Assembly: GCA_023144005.1 (NCBI GenBank)
Contig: JAGLGN010000017.1
Span: 1-64,000 of the forward strand
Direction: 5' to 3'
Origin: a bacterium
GTDB lineage: Bacteria > AUK180
Length of the DNA: 64,000 nt
Positions 55,271 to 63,178 of this stretch are shown piece by piece (position 1 is the stretch's first letter; each line of letters opens with the position of its first letter). The position numbers were made by a program, and so were the translations under genes. The notes beneath the pieces were generated by a model that saw nothing but the letters and a program-made list of their open reading frames with translations, did not search any database and was not told the DNA's origin.

Positions 55271-55372
55271 TACATAACTCCATAAAATATTTATACATTT
55301 AATTCATCTATCTCCCTCATAATCCTATGTGTCCCTAGGAGGGAGACGATGATTTTTTGTGGATTTCAATTT

Positions 55373-55450
55373 TCATTTCCCCCACACCTCATCAAACATA
55401 TCTTTGATTTTTTGTTCAAGATTATTGCATAACATCGTAACATATTTCAT
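55373..55450 (-). CDS. Element-encoded short ORF, copy 8
   Basis: 25 codons, MKYVTMLCNNLEQKIKD then DEVWGK. Intact start and stop. It lies between the fusion gene (55.5-57.8 kb) and the PIN-like gene, 12 bases downstream of a TATAAT box, too close for a ribosome site if transcription starts at the usual distance. Confidence 0.35.
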   Translation of the reverse strand: MKYVTMLCNNLEQKIKDMFDEVWGK

Positions 55451-55459
55451 TCTTGATTT

Positions 55460-55488
55460 ATTATATAGTTATTTCAGGATTTCTACAA
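55460..55488 (-). promoter_or_regulatory. Array-element promoter, copy 8
   Basis: TTGTAG (55483-55488) lies in the coding sequence of the fusion gene; TATAAT (55460-55465) is just past its stop. Spacer of 17 bases. Would drive the PIN-like gene. Confidence 0.5.
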
Positions 55489-57835
55489 ATTCAGCAATCA
55501 CTTTGAATCGGGAATTGAAATCTTCATCAATTTCGTCCCTAATCCAGGTGTAACCGTCATAGTCAGGATTGAGTGCAAGTAGCTGGATTTTCTTATGTCT
55601 CCAATTTCCTTCGTATTCTTCCTTTTCACTATGATACTTCTTTAAGGTGAATCCAAGCTCTTTATCTGCGCCATACAGTTTATCGTGTTGGCAAAGCACA
55701 ATCTTACCTTCTCGGGAGCCCTTCGGATGAAGGCGAAATATACAATAAGCTCCATCAGGTATCTTCGGTTCCATTGAATGTCCTTGCACTTGAGCGATAA
55801 ACATATCTTCCGAGAGCTTCTTATCGAGAACTTCAGCCCAGCCCAATTTATCTCCTGTTTCCCCTTCAATGAATGCACCGCAAGCAATTTTCATCTCATA
55901 AACAGGAAGAAGCTCACTATATTCCCTATCCTTAGGATCTTGGATAATTGATATCGTTTCTCTTTCAGAATTCCCTTTAGATAAGGAACGTTCTAAATGT
56001 TGCTTAAAATATTTTTCAATCTCCTTGTTTGTGAAATGAACATAACACCCTCTAATACCCCTGGTAAATAATATTTTATAGATATTCCTGATAAGCTTGG
56101 ATAGTTCTTCTGGCTTGTCTTTGAGGCCTGACTTACCTACGGAATCAAAATATGACGTCCAGTTTGCACCTAGCTTCATGTCCGAAATGTTAATTTTCAG
56201 ATCATCTCCAACTAAAATGCCAACATAGTCAAACTCCAGACCTTGTGAGGTGTGTATGCATCCTACCTGCTCTATTCCTGAATCCTCAATTGCCCAAGTG
56301 GTTCTTAGCTTCCTTGAATTCCAAGGCATCGAAAACTTCCACTTGCTTATACTCACATCATTGATCTCACCGTTTTTGTTACCATTCCTTTCACTGGTCC
56401 ATTCCCAGGCATAACCGGCGAGCATTCTGGCATTAAATCCATTCTCATTCTTTTCCTTGATATTACGATAAAGCTCATTAGGATCATCAAATATCTTAAA
56501 ATCAAAGTCATCGTACTCCCAGCCATCATAATTGCCGGTTTCCTTCAACTGAAAAACATCAGAAAGCCAATTAATATACCCATCTGATCCTGAACACCTA
56601 AATTGAGTTACTAGTTCCATTTCGTGGATATCAGCTCCGAACTTTCTGGCAACTCTCTTTATTTCTGAACTTGATCCTATATCCTCCGGCCTGATCACTT
56701 GGTCATCATCAACAAAAAATACGATTGTTCTGGCAGCTTTGCAAATATCCTCAATCTGATTCTCACCAAAATACTGGTAAGCTTGACTATTTTTCAGTCT
56801 ATGAGCTTCATCGCAGATTATTACATCGAAAACATCTTCTTCTGCTTTGTAAAATCCAGATGAGCCTTTGAATAGATTTCGCAATCGAGTTTTTTTCTCG
56901 TTTTGAGCAAGTTTACTTATCATAACATTTCTGAAAGATGCGTTTGGAGCTACAAATACGGTATTTCGACTTGATTTCAGCAAGCCTCCCAATAAATTCA
57001 CCGAAATGATTGACTTTCCAGTCCCGGGGCCTCCTTTTATTATGATAACTGTTTTCTTCCTATTTGCTCTCTTTGCAATATGAAAAGCATTTTCATACGC
57101 CACTTTTTGATCATCAATAAGAATGAAGTCACTATTTCCCTGAAATAAACTGCCCACATGATCAACAAGTTTTTTACTGGGCCTAATTTTTCCCGATTCG
57201 ATTTGAAAAAGGATATCAGCCCCATTGCCATATCGGACATACTTCTTTAGAAATTCCTCAAGTTTTTCATTATCCTCTTTGAAATAAATCGGCGCTTGAC
57301 TCACTACCTCACAGTATATTGGAGCCTTTAGAGGTTCCGGAGTTTTCTGAGAATAATTATGTAAATAAGCACAAGCAAAGGGTGAAATTATACCTTTGTC
57401 CACATTTTCATTAAAATCCTTAAGAAATTGTTTATAGGAATTCACTTGATACGAAGGATGTGTAGTATCGCGAATATCTCCTCCCAAGTATGTGGAAACA
57501 ATGCCATCCTTCTCTGTTTTCTCAGCACTTTCCCACTGTTTTAACTCAACGATGATGAAGTTTTTATTCTTCTTCTCATCCTCTCCAGAAATAAGAAAGT
57601 CTATCCGTTTGCTTGTTAATGGGAGCATATATTCCAACATGACTCCGCAGGAATCATCTAATTCAGCCCTGCGGACACGGGACCCCATGAATTGCATTGA
57701 ATTTGAAATAGATCTTTTTTCATTTGGCGCAAGATGCCTACCTACTCGGATAAATGATTGTTCAACAATATCAGCTATTTTGCTACTATCAACATCGGCC
57801 TTGAAATTCCTAAGGTTATTCTTGTAAAGTATCAT
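55469..57835 (-). CDS. Nuclease - SF1 helicase (DUF2075) - S24 peptidase fusion
   Basis: 788 residues with three parts. N-terminal PD-(D/E)xK-type nuclease: D79 in RIDFLISGED and E97/K99 in FIIVELKQW. Central DUF2075/SF1 helicase-like ATPase: Walker A GGPGTGKSI, DEAH-type box VIICDEAHRLKN, VDDDQVIRPEDI, QFRCSGSDGYI and the late TSQGLEFDYVGIL. C-terminal LexA-like S24 peptidase (about 670-788): nucleophile Ser in VQGHSMEPKIPDG and Lys in FTLKKYHSE. No A-G cleavage pair like LexA's is evident, so self-cleavage is uncertain. It overlaps the MazG gene by four bases. Related DUF2075 proteins with MazG partners occur in defence islands. Confidence 0.85.
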   Translation of the reverse strand: MILYKNNLRNFKADVDSSKIADIVEQSFIRVGRHLAPNEKRSISNSMQFMGSRVRRAELDDSCGVMLEYMLPLTSKRIDFLISGEDEKKNKNFIIVELKQWESAEKTEKDGIVSTYLGGDIRDTTHPSYQVNSYKQFLKDFNENVDKGIISPFACAYLHNYSQKTPEPLKAPIYCEVVSQAPIYFKEDNEKLEEFLKKYVRYGNGADILFQIESGKIRPSKKLVDHVGSLFQGNSDFILIDDQKVAYENAFHIAKRANRKKTVIIIKGGPGTGKSIISVNLLGGLLKSSRNTVFVAPNASFRNVMISKLAQNEKKTRLRNLFKGSSGFYKAEEDVFDVIICDEAHRLKNSQAYQYFGENQIEDICKAARTIVFFVDDDQVIRPEDIGSSSEIKRVARKFGADIHEMELVTQFRCSGSDGYINWLSDVFQLKETGNYDGWEYDDFDFKIFDDPNELYRNIKEKNENGFNARMLAGYAWEWTSERNGNKNGEINDVSISKWKFSMPWNSRKLRTTWAIEDSGIEQVGCIHTSQGLEFDYVGILVGDDLKINISDMKLGANWTSYFDSVGKSGLKDKPEELSKLIRNIYKILFTRGIRGCYVHFTNKEIEKYFKQHLERSLSKGNSERETISIIQDPKDREYSELLPVYEMKIACGAFIEGETGDKLGWAEVLDKKLSEDMFIAQVQGHSMEPKIPDGAYCIFRLHPKGSREGKIVLCQHDKLYGADKELGFTLKKYHSEKEEYEGNWRHKKIQLLALNPDYDGYTWIRDEIDEDFNSRFKVIAEFVEILK

Positions 57836-58209
57836 AGTTCTTTGTATTTTTTCGCAGTTCCCTTTGATTTCTCTATGGGATACTTGTTGCTATTCTGTTT
57901 CAATTTCTTTTCGATTGCTCGAGAAATATCCAAATCTGTCACATTCGAAAAACTTAAACAATAGATGATGATATCAGCAAGCTCGCTTGCGATTTCCTTC
58001 TTATTATCAACAACTTTTAGGAGAGTTTCTGAATCCTTTTGCGATTTCCAGAGGAAGTGCTCCAGAAGTTCACCTGATTCAATTGATATTGCCTCCGCGA
58101 GATCTTTTGGATTATGAAATTGTTTCCAATCTCTTTCATCTCTAAATTTTTCAACAAGTTGCTTCAAATCTTGAATGGTTGTATCTTTATCGCTTCTCAC
58201 CTTACTCAT
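57832..58209 (-). CDS. MazG-like nucleotide pyrophosphohydrolase
   Basis: 125-residue all-helical NTP pyrophosphatase. The metal-binding motif is SIESGELLEHFLW with the second acidic pair in ELADIIIYCL, and RDERDWKQFHNPKDLAEAIS precedes it. It should hydrolyse (d)NTPs to monophosphates, possibly altered nucleotides or, in a defence setting, the cell's dNTP pool. ATG follows GGAG; stop overlaps the fusion gene by four bases; the cyclase gene ends 11 bases upstream. The three genes make a tight operon. Confidence 0.88.
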   Translation of the reverse strand: MSKVRSDKDTTIQDLKQLVEKFRDERDWKQFHNPKDLAEAISIESGELLEHFLWKSQKDSETLLKVVDNKKEIASELADIIIYCLSFSNVTDLDISRAIEKKLKQNSNKYPIEKSKGTAKKYKEL

Positions 58210-58220
58210 TACAGCTCCAC

Positions 58221-59069
58221 TTAAACATCATATATTCCTGGCATATCTTTCTCTAATATCTTTAAAACATCGAAAATATTCATATTTTTATTCCCTCTAA
58301 TTTTTTTACTCTGCAATTCCACAATATTATTGTGATAATTTGCTAACCAAAGATATTTGTCCAGCACCCTTGTATTGTTTTCAAATTTGATTGCATTTCT
58401 TATGATTAGTTTTTTGTGTGCTACTAGAGTTTCCAGATCTGGAAACTTTTCCTTGATGTCTTCATGCAAATAATTCACAAAACATGTACCATTCTCTGAT
58501 TTTGCGATAAGCCCCTTTACTACGAACTGCCCAGTAATTCGCTCAAAAGGCGTACATTTAGATTTATGCTCGTGCAGTAGCTTCATAATTCTTTGGTCAA
58601 TAACTATCCTAGGGTTAACCGCGCGTTCAGATTCAAGCTTGTATGCATCAACGAGACCAGTTCCAAATACATACTTGTCTGAGTGAAAGATATCCCCAAT
58701 TGTAATTCCCCCTCGAATAACAATGTCTTTTTTCATAAGTTCAAGCTGAATGTGCTTAATCTCGTTCAGTTCTTTTTTGATAATAGAAGCCATAGATTTC
58801 TCATCCTGAATAGCATAGCTTCTAATAATCAAATCAGAGAAGGATGTAACTTCTAAATTCAAATCCCAAAGACCTTTTTTTCTGCCAGTTTTCGTTATAG
58901 AATGGAGCGTATCGAGGGTTTTTTTAACTGTATTTGCATTTCTACAATTGTCTTCAATGAAATTTTGGAACCCCATAATATCAATATAGGTAATTAGGGA
59001 TTCTTTATAGGAAGTAGTTCTCTTGGAAGATGCCTTTTTTCTAATGGGTTGTTTTATTTTCGAATTCAA
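58221..59069 (-). CDS. Nucleotide cyclase-like protein (Pycsar-type candidate)
   Basis: 282 residues with the general layout of a divergent class III nucleotide cyclase: first metal-binding Asp30 in YIDIMGFQNFI, second candidate Asp79 in VTSFSDLIIRS, then RGGITIGDIFHSD and GTGLVDAYKLESE. The last two motifs are also seen in Pycsar cyclases (PycC), which make cCMP or cUMP on phage infection. The start is TTG at 59069, five bases after GAGGTGA. No typical Pycsar effector is adjacent; the MazG and nuclease-helicase genes follow in the same operon. The assignment is by motif pattern only. Confidence 0.6.
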   Translation of the reverse strand: MNSKIKQPIRKKASSKRTTSYKESLITYIDIMGFQNFIEDNCRNANTVKKTLDTLHSITKTGRKKGLWDLNLEVTSFSDLIIRSYAIQDEKSMASIIKKELNEIKHIQLELMKKDIVIRGGITIGDIFHSDKYVFGTGLVDAYKLESERAVNPRIVIDQRIMKLLHEHKSKCTPFERITGQFVVKGLIAKSENGTCFVNYLHEDIKEKFPDLETLVAHKKLIIRNAIKFENNTRVLDKYLWLANYHNNIVELQSKKIRGNKNMNIFDVLKILEKDMPGIYDV

Positions 59070-59232
59070 TTAATCACCTCAACCATGAGAATGTAATCCC
59101 ACCCATGTTTTTTCTAGGAGTCGATTGATCTTGATTCGTGCTTGCGCCTCTTTAATCATCTAATCCCCACATGTGGAATTATACAATATTCAGGTGCGAT
59201 TTGCAAAGGAGAACCTGAAGCGCACAAGCCCA

Positions 59233-59262
59233 CAATGGACACGCTGCGCAGCGTGTCCATTG
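59233..59262. promoter_or_regulatory. Perfect 30-bp palindrome downstream of the KEKE protein gene
   Basis: Arm CAATGGACACGCTGC followed at once by its reverse complement. It lies 14 bases past the stop of the KEKE gene. As RNA it would form a very stable hairpin with almost no loop; no T-run follows. It is a symmetric form of the TGCGNAGCG intergenic repeat family. Confidence 0.6.
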
Positions 59263-59276
59263 CCAATTCTATTCCG

Positions 59277-60974
59277 CTAGAACGTCAAATTCAGTGTCAG
59301 GTAATGATTATTTCTCTCGTCCATCTTTATTGAGAGATAGGGGTCATTCCAGTCAAAGAATGCGGCGTCTATCATATTGTATGACCAGAAGAGAATGTGT
59401 GCCGCCAGAACATAGTAGTAATCCATCTCAGCCTGCTCGTAAGCTGATTTCAGATCCGGATCATCGTTGCTGGCTTCATAGAGGTCCTTCTTATCGAGAT
59501 AGATTATCAGATTGTGTATATTGGCACCATCGAAGATCAGTGTGGCTGTAATAAATGTCCACCCCTTCATTGTTTTGCCTTTGTAGAGCTGTCCCCATCC
59601 GGGAAGTAGCGCTGAGCGCCATACAGCTCCAAACCTGGTGGCTCTTCCGATCTGTGTGTTTGGGACGATCTCACCTGAGAAGCCTCTCAGATTGGATTTG
59701 CGGCGATATTCATCTTTGTACTTTCTGCCGGCTTCATAATCTCTGACACCCTCTATATGACCGCCTTTATCCCGGTCCTTATCTTTCTCGTGGCCGTAGT
59801 GATTACCCTTGTCACCTTTGTCCTTATCCTTGCCGTATTGGTTTCCGTTATTTTCTTTGTCACTCTTGTCTTTCTTGTCTTTTTGATCCTTGTCTTTCTT
59901 ATCCTTCTTTTCCTTTTCCCAGCCGTACTCTTTATCTTCTTTGTCTTTTTTGTCCTTCTTTTCCTTATCCCAGCCGTGGTCTTTATCTTCTTTATCTTTC
60001 TTATCCTTCTTCTCCTTATCTTTACCCTGCTCTTTGTCTTTCTTATCTTTCTTGTCTTTATCCTCTTTATCCTTCTTTTCCTTGTCTTTACCCTGCTCTT
60101 TGTCTTCCTTATCTTTCTTGTCTTTATCCTCTTTATCCTTCTTTTCCTTATCCTTGCCCTGTTCTTTGTCTTCCTTCTCTTTCTTATCCTTGTCCTCTTT
60201 ATCCTTCTTTTCCTTTTCTTCTTTTGCTTTCTTGTCCTTCTCTTCCTTTTCTTTCTTTTCCTTTTCTTCTTTTGCTTTCTTGTCCTTCTCTTCCTTTTCT
60301 TTCTTTTCCTTTTCTTTCTTTTCCTTATCTTCTTTATCTTTCTTGTCCTTATCTTCTTTTGCCTTCTTGTCCTTTTCTTCTTTTGCTTTCTTATCCTGCT
60401 CTTCCTTTTCTTTCTTTTCTTTTTCTTCTTTTGCCTTCTTATCCTGCTCTTCCTTCTCTTTCTTTTCTTTTTCCTCTTTTGCTTTCCTGTCCTTCTCTTC
60501 TTTTTCTTTCTTTTCCTTTTCTTCTTTTGCTTTCCTGTCCTTCTCTTCCTTCTCTTTCTTTTCCTTTTCTTCTTTCTCCTTCTTTTCCTTTTCTTCTTTT
60601 GCCTTCTTATCTTTTTCTTCCTTCTCTTTCTTTTCCTTTTCTTCTTTTGCTTTCTTATCTTTTTCTTCTTTCTCTTTCTTTTCTTCTTTATCTTTCTTTT
60701 CTTCCTTGTCTTTTTTATCTTCCTTGTCTTTCTTATCTTCCTTGTCTTCCTTATCCTTTTTGTCTTCCTTATCCTTCTTGTCCTCCTTTTCTTTCTTTTC
60801 CTCCTCTTCTTTATCCTTCTTGGAGGAATCGTCCTCTTTTTTCGAATCGGATTCCTGAGCAAGCAGTATATAATCTCCGCTGAAGAGATCCTCACCATTA
60901 CCGGTAGCAGACATCTCTGTCCAAACACTTGTTACTGCAAATAAAATAATTACAATCCCTATAAGCTTCTTCAT
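59277..60974 (-). CDS. Exported KEKE-repeat protein with DUF5683-like C-terminus
   Basis: 565 residues. Signal peptide KKLIGIVIILFAVTSVWTE, then from about residue 45 to 385 an almost pure Lys/Glu/Asp repeat of units such as KEKKEKEEKDKKAKEE, changing to KDKEDKDHGWDKEKK-type units. The C-terminal about 130 residues resemble DUF5683: WRSALLPGWGQLYKGKTMKG and hydrophobic WTFITATLIFDG and YVLAAHILFWSYNMIDAAFF. The ATG at 60974 follows GGAGG. The charged part should be an extended helix or coiled coil reaching through the periplasm. Long open frames on the other strand and frames are by-products of the repeat. Confidence 0.75.
   Translation of the reverse strand: MKKLIGIVIILFAVTSVWTEMSATGNGEDLFSGDYILLAQESDSKKEDDSSKKDKEEEEKKEKEDKKDKEDKKDKEDKEDKKDKEDKKDKEEKKDKEEKKEKEEKDKKAKEEKEKKEKEEKDKKAKEEKEKKEKEEKEKKEKEEKDRKAKEEKEKKEKEEKDRKAKEEKEKKEKEEQDKKAKEEKEKKEKEEQDKKAKEEKDKKAKEDKDKKDKEDKEKKEKEKKEKEEKDKKAKEEKEKKEKEEKDKKAKEEKEKKDKEDKDKKEKEDKEQGKDKEKKDKEDKDKKDKEDKEQGKDKEKKDKEDKDKKDKKDKEQGKDKEKKDKKDKEDKDHGWDKEKKDKKDKEDKEYGWEKEKKDKKDKDQKDKKDKSDKENNGNQYGKDKDKGDKGNHYGHEKDKDRDKGGHIEGVRDYEAGRKYKDEYRRKSNLRGFSGEIVPNTQIGRATRFGAVWRSALLPGWGQLYKGKTMKGWTFITATLIFDGANIHNLIIYLDKKDLYEASNDDPDLKSAYEQAEMDYYYVLAAHILFWSYNMIDAAFFDWNDPYLSIKMDERNNHYLTLNLTF
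59830..60840. repeat. Purine-rich in-frame low-complexity repeat
   Basis: The coding strand is almost all A and G with units based on AAAGAAGAAAAGGA. Mixed 12-, 15- and 21-base periods keep the KEKE frame open. Prone to length variation. Confidence 0.85.
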
Positions 60975-60986
60975 AATAGCCTCCAA

Positions 60987-61536
60987 TTTTATATATTATG
61001 GCAATATTGGTGCCAATTTGCAAGCTCTGCTGAGCTTGCTGCAAGTGTGAAGTCTGAAGTGTGAAGTGTAAAGTGGATAAGGACAATGAACAAGCGCAGG
61101 GAAAGTGTGAAGTGTAAAGTGGATAAGGACAATGAACAAGTGCAAAAGCAAGTGTGAAGTCTGAAGTGTGAAGTGTAAAGTGACGCTACGCAGAAACCCA
61201 GTAGCCCAGTGTCCCAGTCTCCCAGTGGGTACAGGGAAATGAATAAGGAATAGTGAAACAAAACTGGATCCCACGGTCGCCAACTCCCTCTGGATGACAG
61301 TCGTTCACGAGTGAAAAGTGAACAGTGGAGAAATGGGTGATAGGATGATAAGGTGATAGGTTTAAGTATAGTGAACAGTGAATAGTGAACAATGAATAAT
61401 GAGGAAAACACAAGAAGCAAATACCTGATGGATCTTTCGTTTCACTCAAGATGACAAATGCTGAAATAAACCCAGGTTCCCACTCCCCGATGAATCGGGG
61501 CAGGCTAAGTTCGACAGTGACGGAATATGGCAGGGA
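60987..61536. repeat. Repeat-rich interval without genes
   Basis: Tandem GTGTGAAGTCTGAAGTGT units (61030-61180), a TACGCAG core at 61190, cccagtgtcccagt text near 61207, the 39-bp dispersed repeat at 61261-61299 directly followed by tcgttcacgagtga (also at 18794), and AGTGAACAATGAATAAT heptamer runs near 61370-61400. No gene is supported. Confidence 0.7.
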
Positions 61537-62580
61537 TCACAGCTGGGAATCTTGGCGGTGTTTTTCGATTGAAGCGCGAATAGTCTTTTCAAGGTACTTG
61601 TTCTTGGTTTTTATGCTCAAGCTCAAAGCGGTTGAAAAGTGTTTTTCCGCGGATGTGGTTTTTCCCTTTAATATAAGAGCAGCACCCAGATTAAGATTGC
61701 AGACGATCTCACCGTAGATCTCGCGGGTATCTTCACATATCTTCAGGGCTTTTCGGAAATACGGTAGAGCTTTGTCATACTTTTCTATAGTCTGATATGT
61801 CATACCGACATTATTCAGGGAATTTGCCACCATGGGCAGGTTTCCGATCTGCTCACGGATCTCCAGGGATTCCTTCTGATATTTCAGGGCCTTTTCATAT
61901 TTTTTCAAATGGGCGTATGTGGTGCCTATATTTACCAATGTGGTGGCTTGCCCTCTTTTATCACCGGTCCTGATTCGGATCTTCAGGGCTCGCTTATAAT
62001 ATTCAAGGGCCTCTTCGTGACGGCCGTGTTCATGGTAGAGGGTTCCTATATTGTTCAGTGTTATGGCCTGCTCTCTAAACATACCTAATTGCTCGTCGAG
62101 GTCAAGGGATTTCAGAAAGTAGGAAAGCGAGGGCTTAAACTTGTGAAGCTTACGGTATATGCTGCCAATATCGTCATATGCTGCATTCAATCCTTGGAGA
62201 TCATTTTCGCTGACTTGTATTTTTCTGGCCTCTCCATAGTATTTAAGGGCCTTTTCATATTCTTCATTGACAGATGCGAGCCTGCCGAACTGCAATAGAC
62301 AATCAGCTTCGCCTTTCTTATCATTTATTTTCCTTAAGAGTTTTAATGCAGGTTCTATTGCTTCATGTGAGGAAGAACGATCCCCAATATCGAAATAAAC
62401 TCTTGACATCCCTAAATAACAATGTGCACAGGTTTTAAGCTCGTTTTCTTCCCCCGCCATGCGCGCACCCTGTTTATAATCTGAGAGCGCTTTTTGGGTC
62501 TTCCCCATAAGATGAAGAACCTGGCCGCGGAGGTAATACGCATTAAGGGCTAGATTGAGACTTTCCTTATCCGACCTCAT
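61537..62580 (-). CDS. TPR-repeat protein
   Basis: 347 residues of canonical tetratricopeptide repeats of 34-40 residues, for example ITLNNIGTLYHEHGRHEEAL, TTLVNIGTTYAHLKKYEKAL and NSLNNVGMTYQTIEKYDKAL. A protein-interaction scaffold of the kind often attached to kinases or adenylate cyclases. The ATG at 62580 has no ribosome site and the protein starts in mid-repeat, so, like the TPR protein at 42.5 kb, it may have lost an N-terminal domain. Confidence 0.8.
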   Translation of the reverse strand: MRSDKESLNLALNAYYLRGQVLHLMGKTQKALSDYKQGARMAGEENELKTCAHCYLGMSRVYFDIGDRSSSHEAIEPALKLLRKINDKKGEADCLLQFGRLASVNEEYEKALKYYGEARKIQVSENDLQGLNAAYDDIGSIYRKLHKFKPSLSYFLKSLDLDEQLGMFREQAITLNNIGTLYHEHGRHEEALEYYKRALKIRIRTGDKRGQATTLVNIGTTYAHLKKYEKALKYQKESLEIREQIGNLPMVANSLNNVGMTYQTIEKYDKALPYFRKALKICEDTREIYGEIVCNLNLGAALILKGKTTSAEKHFSTALSLSIKTKNKYLEKTIRASIEKHRQDSQL

Positions 62581-62930
62581 TTACAATTAGAACTCGTTGA
62601 CATTGATTGAAAATGATACTGTAATTTGAAAAATAAATATTCGCCAATCCCCAGTTCTTCTCCATATGATCATTATAATGGATTTTGTATTTGGGTTCAA
62701 GCAGTGTGGTAGAGAAATGAAGAATGAACAATGTCGCGGCGCAGAAACGCAGCGGCACGCTACGCAGAGCCTATAGAGAAATTGACAATGGACACTCTAC
62801 GCAGTGGACCCAGGTACAAGTGGACCCAGTGGAACAGGGAGGAAGGGACAAGTGACAAGTGCACAAGGCGCAGAATGCAATGAACAATTAAGAAATGGAC
62901 AATTGACAATTATGAAAGAGGGAAAGATGG
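62581..62930. other. Gap with degenerate repeats
   Basis: No gene seen. From about 62715 there are reversed copies of the intergenic family (cacgctacgcagagcc, gacactctacgcagtgg, gtggacccaggtacaag, gacaagtgacaagtgcac) and aatggacaattgacaatt. Confidence 0.6.
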
Positions 62931-62944
62931 ATTTATTAGACAAA

Positions 62945-63067
62945 AGTGTTATTAAGATAAATTTCTATTAACACATAATGAGATTAGCGTTAATAAGAGC
63001 GGTGGTATTAACGATTTTCATACCTTGCGCTAATATAAGTGTTAATAAGCGGCATTGCTATTAACAC
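62945..63067. promoter_or_regulatory. Cluster of TATTAAC / GTTAATA operator-like motifs
   Basis: Five 9-bp motifs alternate in direction: TATTAACAC 62966-62974, GCGTTAATA 62987-62995, TATTAACGA 63006-63014, GTGTTAATA 63039-63047, TATTAACAC 63059-63067. Centre spacings are 21, 19, 33 and 20 bp, close to two helical turns for three of the four. A weaker sixth, GTGTTATTA, is at 62945. This looks like a multi-site binding region upstream of the beta-barrel gene. Confidence 0.55.
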
Positions 63068-63178
63068 TTTTAAGGTTAAGTATTGACAAGTAAATAGAGT
63101 ATCGGCTCTTTACCTTTTACTTTTTCTAAGTACTGCAATTTGAAAAACGATCATAAATCAAGTAAAATGATACTAGAA

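Larger units (their letters stand above)
55373..55494. repeat. Array element, right-half copy within a gene end
   Basis: Here the right half of the element starts inside the last codons of the helicase fusion gene: the hairpin region encodes EFVEILK and the stop. In the other copies the same bases are intergenic. This copy may be the source from which the others derive. Confidence 0.75.

Noticed and set aside
41551-55494. True integron with attC sites
   Set aside because: The layout is cassette-like and GTTGAAC in some copies fits GTTRRRY, but I find no integrase, no consistent matching RYYYAAC box at attC spacing and no conserved attC fold. Kept only as a hypothesis in the element finding.
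59757-60944. Three long open frames (391, 395 and 322 residues) in other frames and on the other strand over the KEKE repeat
   Set aside because: They are pure Lys/Arg- or Phe/Leu/Ser-rich low-complexity readings of the same purine repeat, without start context. The minus-strand frame with signal peptide, GGAGG site and DUF5683-like end is the gene.
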